In this document: in pieces, positions 57,357-64,000 of the stretch
How the letters are laid out: each line of letters opens with the position of its first letter
Numbering within the stretch: position 1 is the stretch's first letter
NCBI GenBank assembly: GCA_020064725.1
Contig: JAGTWJ010000002.1
Coordinates: 186,001-250,000 of the forward strand
From: Drechslerella dactyloides
Lineage: Eukaryota; Ascomycota; Orbiliomycetes; Orbiliales; Orbiliaceae
Direction: 5' to 3'
DNA length: 64,000 bases
Position numbers and translations under genes: made by a program
The notes under the pieces: generated by a model
Seen by the model: only the letters and a program-made list of their open reading frames with translations
Database searches by the model: none
What the model was told of the DNA's origin: nothing

Positions 57357-59627
57357 GTTTGTTTTGTTTGATCAAAGGGACGTTTGCGCAACTCGTGGCT
57401 CGGAATAATTGAAGCGGAAACAGATATCGGTATCGTGAACACCGGAAAATGAGCTCTTGGAAGACGAGGGGAAGCTGAAGGAGGAAAGGCCCTTGTCGCA
57501 GAGCACCTTCGAGCTCCGGAAAATTCGCCATCGTGGCGCTTATATAACTCTGAACTAGTTCTGCCACAAGGGAAGCCGGAAGTATGTCATCCTGGCAAGG
57601 CGACAGGCTCCAAGCCTGGAAAGAATGTAAATTATCAGATGAAAGGACCGAAAAGATCCATTTGCGCGAGATCCAGGCGTCTCCCTATTAAGCCCCGTGA
57701 GACTTTCCCCCAGCCAGACTCGGATGAAGATCCAGGAATGTTGAGATACCCTTGCCCGAATGATATGGTCATGCGGAGCCTAAGCTCCGGTCGGCAGAGC
57801 GAGGGCTGGGATACCCATAGCTGCAGCTATAGCTACCCTGCGGTCAAGGCCGAGCTGCAGGCAGCGTGCGTCCGCAGAGAAAAAATCGTCCCGCTCCCTG
57901 CAGGCTGTGGATCAACATTTGCTTGCCCGAAGCTTATCTTCTCAACTTTTGAGTGGTCGTGATAATGGAGGGGCCGTCGCGCGCCCCACTTTATCGTGCC
58001 GTGCGACCAAGCGAGTCTAGCTGCCAAGACCAATCAGCTGCCTAAGCTGACAGGGCGGGAGAATTGAAAGAACCAATAGGTTACGTCAGAGTGATATTCC
58101 AGAAGATGTAAGACGGAAAGTAGGCCTATAGGTCGACGGTCGGACCGCAGGTGCATCAAAATGTATCAGTACTGTGGCCCGCGGAATACGGGTTCTGCGA
58201 CAAAGTTCCCGGGTTTGGTCTCGCACACCGGATGTATTATATCTGCCATGTCTTTGAATTTTGAGAAATTTTCGCCTAAAGAGGATGAATTTGTCCCGTG
58301 CCAAAGAGTACGTACCTGTAGATTACTGCCGAAATCGAGATTAAATATGGGGGATCTGTGATGAGTAATGTGACACTCGGTGGTCTGCCTGCATGAAGTC
58401 GCATTGACAGGCATATCAATGTCGCAAGAGGAGCCGAACTAGCCTGACTTTGGCCTTGCCTTGCATAGAAAGTCTGAAGATATCACAATTTTGTTATCGA
58501 TTAGAAAAGGGTAAAAAAGACCCCAGGTATTGATACATTGTTAGTACCTCTAGTAGGAGACGAGAAACCGGAATAGTGAGTCAGAATCATGCTATCATTG
58601 CATAGTCAATTAGTCAGGAGTGTCGAGACATTTCGCCATTCTAACAACACAAAATAAAAAATATATCACACGTGATACAAATATGCGTGTGGCACAGACT
58701 CGAGGCCGGCACATGCGAGAAAGTTGAGCTAAATGACGAGTGGGGTGTCGTGATTTAATCTGAGTAAGGCTGATATTGTTAATTTTGGCCGGGATGAAGA
58801 GCCGAAGGTGGTCTCCGGGTCCGGTGTCGGTCCCGATAGCCGTTACCCCTACAATTGCATAGAGCATGACAGCTGACTTCGTGCATGCTGCTCAACCGGA
58901 TTTCGACGCGAATGGGGGTCAAACGAAGAGTATTTTATTTCGTCATAGATCTCTTGATTTTGAATTTCTGAGTTAGGGTGCCTCGCTTTCGAAAGTAAGG
59001 CTTTCAGACGGTAGCGTAAGATCTAAGATCTATATTTGTATGCGCTCACTAGTAGCCCTGCAGCTGTCGGTACATACTTACTCAGTGCGATGGTTCTATC
59101 TGGCTGCAAATGGTGATTCGAGTCCTGGCATGCATTTGAACCCTCTTTGGTATTCGTAGGTGACTAAGTACCTCTCTGACATGTTGTAGAAAGCGTGTTG
59201 TTATGTCGTGATGTCCATACTTTCCTCATGTTGCACAGACGCAATTAATTGAGGATGAGCTGGATCCGCAGGCTATCACAATACGGTATCGAGCTCAAGA
59301 ATTTTAAGCATTACCTAATAAAAACTCGTTGAAACTAGATTGGAAGAGCATGATTGCTGCAAATCGCAAAGTGACATCATCCAGTAATTAGGAAAACATT
59401 GTCTAATTGTATACCGGCTAGATCTATAGAGTGACAAGGCTGGATAACACCTAGCAGAATTCTTAACGCACCCATCCGGCCATCAACAACTTTAATTGAC
59501 GGCAGCTACTACATGTCCTCCGCCAATGATGGATGACCCAGAGTCCGGCGCTAATATGGTCAGCTGAGTGGCTCGGCCCGGTGTTTTCGCGGATGGTATA
59601 GATACTGACAATGTCACACGTATCCAG
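57357..59627. other. Intergenic, no supported gene
   Basis: About 2.3 kb. ORFs at 57639-57962 (+) and 58166-58414 (-) have some protein-like stretches but no family signal or splice partners. Upstream of 59628 a short frame MMDDPESGANM at 59526 could be a first exon of the next gene. Confidence 0.4.
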
Positions 59628-61264
59628 ATGCTCGTAGGTATGTCGCTCAAAGCACAGAAACCAAACCAGAGTTTCAGCTCGGCAGCCATTGAGACTCTGC
59701 AGAAACATTTTCCGGGCATGAGTCCAGATGTTCTCGTTGTAAGAGCCAGCAACCTCCAGAAGGCAAGGGTATGTGACATAATCTTTCTGCTGCTCTCGTT
59801 GAATGCATTTGGAATTCCCTTGCGCCTTGTATGGCACGCCATATCCTCCTCCTGACGGGTATCTATGCGTTCAATATTCGCGATACTAACAGGCCATAGG
59901 ATCTGATGGTCGTTCAGAAATATGGCAATATCATTACCATGAGGCCGGCGTCCGACCCGCCCTCGGATTCGTCCGGGGTATCACGCAGCTCTAGTCCTGC
60001 ACCATTGCCCTCGACATTTCGGCAGTCCCGAAGCAGTCCCGCTTGGTCTCTTCCCCAACAGAGTTCGGAGAGTCAGTATATGCCCCCACAGATCCGCCCC
60101 ATGGATCTCGACGGGCTTGTCATAGATAGCGCAGATAGCGACGATGGCGATAGCGACGAGTCGATTGACAGCCCATTGCAAACCCCCATGCCTCTCCTCT
60201 CGCCCAGGAAAAGACCACATGCGAACAAGCCTGAGCCTTTGACGCCAATGCGGGACTTACCGAATGGGAAGATTATGGACACCCCACAAACTGTTATCAA
60301 ACGCTCAGCAAGTCCCCAGAGGCCGAGTGCCATCAAACTCAGGACACCGGCTACGAAGGCACATATTGCTCGCCCCTCTACCGCACCCGAGCCAGATAGC
60401 AGCAGTATGAAATCGCCCGATAGCTCCCCCATCAAAGCCCTGCTCAGCAACAGAGCTTCGAGGCTAAGAACCCAGTCAAACCTCAAGAAAATGTCGACTT
60501 TTGAGGCTCCGAGACCACGACTTAATTTCGACATGTCGCCACCAAAGAGTCCCACAACTCCACGTTCAAGGATTGACAAAGAAGATGAGCTTCTGGCCAT
60601 CAATGCTTATCTTGCAGCGCTTCACAGGCCTTCCGGCGAAGACCGCGAAAATAGCGCCAATTGGGACCAAATGAGTCAGGATAGCAATTTCGAGGTGGAG
60701 ATGGAGTCTTCTACTGCGTCGTTGGACCGTCATACCTTATCAAAACACAACGTTAGGGAGCGCAAGTCATCAGATATAGACCCTTCACCGATTATGATCT
60801 TCCCCATGGATGAGGACATGGATCTTCAGGACGAGGAAGAGGATGGGGAAGTGGAGGAGGACGAGGGGATTGCAGAAGAGACTGATATCCACAACGACAC
60901 CGTATTACACATACACCCAGACCTCGATTATGATATGCATTCTGGATATAGCACACCTTCGCTTGGTCCAGAGGTCTCCGAGCGTGCTGATACACCCTTT
61001 GGAGTAGATGGCGACGTTACTGCGGAGCTGTCAGAAATTCCCAAAGAAGCCATAACTTCTCCGTCAAACCGAAAGCTGGTGACCCGTGACACAGGCACTC
61101 AGACAGATTTCGAGGCCGACGACGTTGAATCCGATAATCGAGTGGAATTGATTCACGAATCGGGCAAAATGAGTTTCCATATTGACGGGGATATCGTCAT
61201 CAATATTCACAGTTCCGAAATGGGGAACGTTGTGGTCCGGGAGCAAGAGATTTCCTCTTGTTGA
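59628..61264 (+). CDS. Disordered acidic protein of unknown function
   Basis: Two exons (59628-59768, 59900-61264) give about 501 residues. Intron 1 has a TACTAAC-type branch site. The N-terminus has a short helical domain (FSSAAIETLQKHFPGMSPDV, LVVRASNLQKARDLMVVQKY). Then follows Ser/Pro-rich disorder with many S/T-P sites (LSPRKRP, MSPPKSPTTPR), an acidic run (DEEEDGEVEEDEG) and a folded-looking end (TGTQTDFEADD, KMSFHIDGDIVINIHSSEMG). Phosphorylation by Cdk/MAP-type kinases is plausible. The start is uncertain: the frame is open upstream to 59568 and an extra first exon at about 59526 is possible. I do not recognise the family. Confidence 0.7.
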
Positions 61265-63720
61265 GCAAACTTAGGTTTTCGCGTTTATTTTCGTGCATGC
61301 AAGAGCGGTATTGCATCAGGGCTGTGAGTCTTGGGTATTCACAAAAGCTATTGGAGCGGCGTTTCAGTCTTGTTTATTCTGATGGTGCAAGTTGTCTGGC
61401 CAGTCAAATGTTTTCTTGGTTGTGATAAACGCTAGCACTGCCCCTTTTGAATGCTCGATACCTGGGTACAAGGTTAACCGGTTGTCTACAATTTACGTCT
61501 ACTAGAGCTACATCGTACTTGACATCATTCCGTATTTTGGAATGCTACACAGTCGCCGATATCTTCGGTGGATAGGAATCCCTAAGGTGTATTTTCCCAA
61601 ATTCGAATCCGCTTACCGGGTGGATACTAAGTTAAGTTCGTTATGGACAGCAAACTCAACATTAAGGACGCGTTGAGCATGCGAAAACTAACTGACTAGA
61701 TCATTGGAGATATCATATGGAAATGGGTCTGAGTTGCGAGCCAGACCTCTGTTATGGTCCACGAGACATATATTGGTATGACATTTATGATATCTGATCC
61801 ACACATATACGGCCGCGCCGCTTTTGGCTACTGTGCGGAGAACATGTCATCATCGGGTTTCAACTGCCGGTGGGTTTCGAACGTTTCGATGGCCGACGGG
61901 AGAAGCTTTCTAGAAACATTGAACGGACACGATAGGCCTATAGGGGATAAGGCTTCCTGGAGGCTTCGGGTTATGCTTCTGCATCTGCGCATATGCGCAT
62001 ATGCGATGCAGAAATAGGCTCAGACATTCTTAATGCAGGATATTCGGGCTTAGTATCACTGCCATCAATGTTGAACGCGGAATATCACTGATCCTTGTAG
62101 CACTGATAAGGATGTCACGGTTCTAAGCGAGTGGCCTCGTGGTTTCGAACGTTACTACGCAGTACGGAAGACCTGGGCGCACGACAAACTTTGCATACGA
62201 CGGCGACAAGAGTGGGCCCAAAAGTTAATATCACCTCGCCGGTATGCACTGTGGCTTCTGGTGGAGCAGCCTCCGCTCGAGTCTTCTGCTCACGTCGGCC
62301 CACCTTCGAGCTCTAAGTTTCAAGATGATTGTGGACTGCTAGCTCTCCTAGTTTAGAGCTACCATATTTAGCGATGCCGGATGCACTGAACTGTTTGTCT
62401 GGTCGCAGTTTACCAAATATTAACTGAAGCTATAATCATGATACCCCGAAAAGCCGGGGCACTGGTACAGGGAACAACTTGGTTCACGTCGGCGTGGCCC
62501 ACCCATTCGAACATTCTACTCACTGTTTTCGCTAGCATAGTTGACAGCTAATTGGTACATATATGCGCGTACGTATACAAGATTCCGGCGAATTGATAAA
62601 ACGGCACAGCCCAAGCATGCCGAATGTACAATGGCAGGGGTTTTACGAGGTCATGAAATTACATGGCAATCGACACCCCAGACTTCCAGATAGACTCGAG
62701 CCAATCGGTAAAAAGCGTTCGCGAGACGTTTTGGCCAATATATTGGCGCCATGGCGAGTGGGTGCCTTTGCGCCGCCGAACGGTTGTGCATAAGCTTTTG
62801 GGCTCCGGCGCAGCAGCATGCCGCAGGTACCACACTTCAACACAGAATTGCAAGCTTCAGCCAGGCCCGGCCCTAGCTCGTTCTCAAACAATAGTTCGCT
62901 CACCACCCAGAAAGCAAGCTCATGGCCCGACATCCAGAAGCTCATGCGGAATTGAAAAGCGGGAAGCGAATCATATTAAGGCCTGTACTGACTTACCTGA
63001 TCCCTGTTTTATTATCAGCCTCTCTGACCCTTAAAACCTAATCCCAGCTGGTGGAGATCCCGTATGTCCCCGAGAGGGCTGAGGGCCTTGAGCCCCCAAG
63101 CCCCAGAAGGTACAACTCTAAGTTCGTTACATCTTGCATCGATCACTACTCTGCTATAGTGTTCTCTAGCACCTCTGTGAGGCCAGAGACACTCGTGGCG
63201 TGAGACCGTTGCAATTAGGGACCTCTTAGCGTGGTGCCTGGAAATGCCAAACTATAAGGAACCCTGTAGCATTTCGGCCACCAAGCTAATGTCATGGCCC
63301 AGAGACTATGCTGACTTGGATAGTTCTCGGCACCGGCGCACCATGTCAGTCTATGTATATATAGAGAGAGATAGCCGACGATATCTTTGAGGGGCATATT
63401 TGGAAAACTTGCTCAAACTGAATAGCAAAGACATAGTCTTGAACTCTGAGTGCCAGCAAGGTTTTCGCGAAGCACGGATCAACTTGTCAGTATCCAGCAG
63501 CAGAGAAACAGCAAAAGTGCCCGACTTGCCTCTACTAAAGAGACCATCGTTCCCACCAACCTATTTTTTTCTTCCTCTTTCCAATCCTGTTCACTGGGTT
63601 GGAAACATCTCTACAAACCTGGCTTCCATATACCCCGCATCCGCCGCTTCCTTCTCCACAGCCTTCTATTCTGAGGGCGACAACCTCTCGGATACTCCAG
63701 GAAACAATCTCTCTCTAGCT
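61265..63720. other. Intergenic with a near-perfect palindrome
   Basis: About 2.5 kb without a supported gene. It holds a 37-bp near-palindrome at 61977-62013 and, at the right end, a C/T-rich leader (63535-63720) typical of a fungal 5' UTR. Confidence 0.45.
61977..62013. repeat. 37-bp near-palindrome
   Basis: Arms TTCTGCATC and GATGCAGAA flank a centre with alternating GCGCATAT/ATATGCGC steps, itself palindromic. It could form a hairpin or a protein-binding site. Confidence 0.7.
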
Positions 63721-64000
63721 ATGCCTGTCATTCCTTTCTTTCCAGATTTTGATTTTCGGAGGTTCGTGAACTCCGGCGCCCGCCGTCGACGACGTCGTGA
63801 CTATCATGCACAATATAGTAACTTTCGTTCCATCAACAGCCAGGGTCTCGAGCTGCTGGGGAGTACATGCCAAAGTCAGATAGCGGCATCTGCTCCTCTA
63901 AGCACGGGACAGCATCTTCCCCAGCAATACGCACAGCAACATCCTCAGACTCCTCAGACGCGGTACGATGCTTCCCAATACACCTATTACCCACAAAGCC
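63721..64000 (+). CDS. 5' end of a Gln/Pro-rich gene (cut by window edge)
   Basis: An ATG at 63721 opens a frame that runs to the window end without a stop (93 codons). The start MPVIPFFPDFDFRRF is followed by a very basic patch (ARRRRRRDYHAQYS) and then Gln/Pro/Tyr-rich sequence (QHLPQQYAQQHPQTPQ, YDASQYTYYPQS). A long pyrimidine-rich leader precedes it. The composition would suit a nuclear or RNA-associated regulator, but no domain is visible yet. Confidence 0.55.
   Translation, partial: MPVIPFFPDFDFRRFVNSGARRRRRRDYHAQYSNFRSINSQGLELLGSTCQSQIAASAPLSTGQHLPQQYAQQHPQTPQTRYDASQYTYYPQS

Noticed and set aside
57639..57962. 107-residue plus-strand ORF
   Set aside because: Some protein-like stretches, but no recognisable start context, family or splice partner.
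1..64000. Transposons, CRISPR arrays, rRNA
   Set aside because: No transposase, reverse transcriptase, long terminal repeats or spaced palindromic array was found on either strand by eye; small or decayed elements could still be missed.

Overview
The window is nuclear DNA of a filamentous ascomycete (Pezizomycotina). Genes are short and split by many 45-110 nt GT-AG introns, several with TACTAAC/CTAAC-type branch sites. Families present are typical of this group: a CFEM/GPI protein, a LaeA-like methyltransferase, Sfh5, Mus7/Mms22 and large F-box families. I cannot fix the class from sequence alone. All exon models below were built by hand by joining frames across GT-AG (once GC-AG) junctions and checking that the total length is a multiple of three.

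Left part (1-20.9 kb) is mostly housekeeping. It holds the 3' half of a Mus7/Mms22 replication-repair gene, a hormone-sensitive-lipase-type esterase, an F-box-like gene, DPH3, the Rab geranylgeranyltransferase alpha subunit (BET4), ribosomal protein S6, a JMJD7-like JmjC hydroxylase, an orphan gene and a ribose-phosphate pyrophosphokinase. The middle (21-42 kb) mixes unknown and known genes. Two divergently placed membrane proteins share a 58-codon head exon but carry different repetitive tails; between them lies a small three-exon membrane protein. Then come an F-box gene, a long gene-poor stretch, a LaeA-like methyltransferase with 11 exons, Sfh5, ribosomal protein S8, another F-box gene and a thiolase-like protein that lacks the usual nucleophilic cysteine.

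Right part (42-64 kb) is dominated by F-box genes: five in about 13 kb (two with LRR-like repeats and lying side by side), with a possible small Cys-rich gene among them. It continues with a CFEM GPI-type surface protein, a disordered acidic protein and the 5' end of a Gln/Pro-rich gene cut by the window edge. Eight F-box or F-box-like genes lie in the window in total, which suggests lineage-specific expansion of SCF ubiquitin-ligase adaptors. I saw no convincing tRNA, rRNA, CRISPR array or transposon.

The features most likely to be new are the pair of membrane proteins with a shared head and swapped repeat tails (21.3-27.1 kb), the F-box cluster, and a PKA-like site inside an insertion in the lipase core that parallels animal hormone-sensitive lipase.
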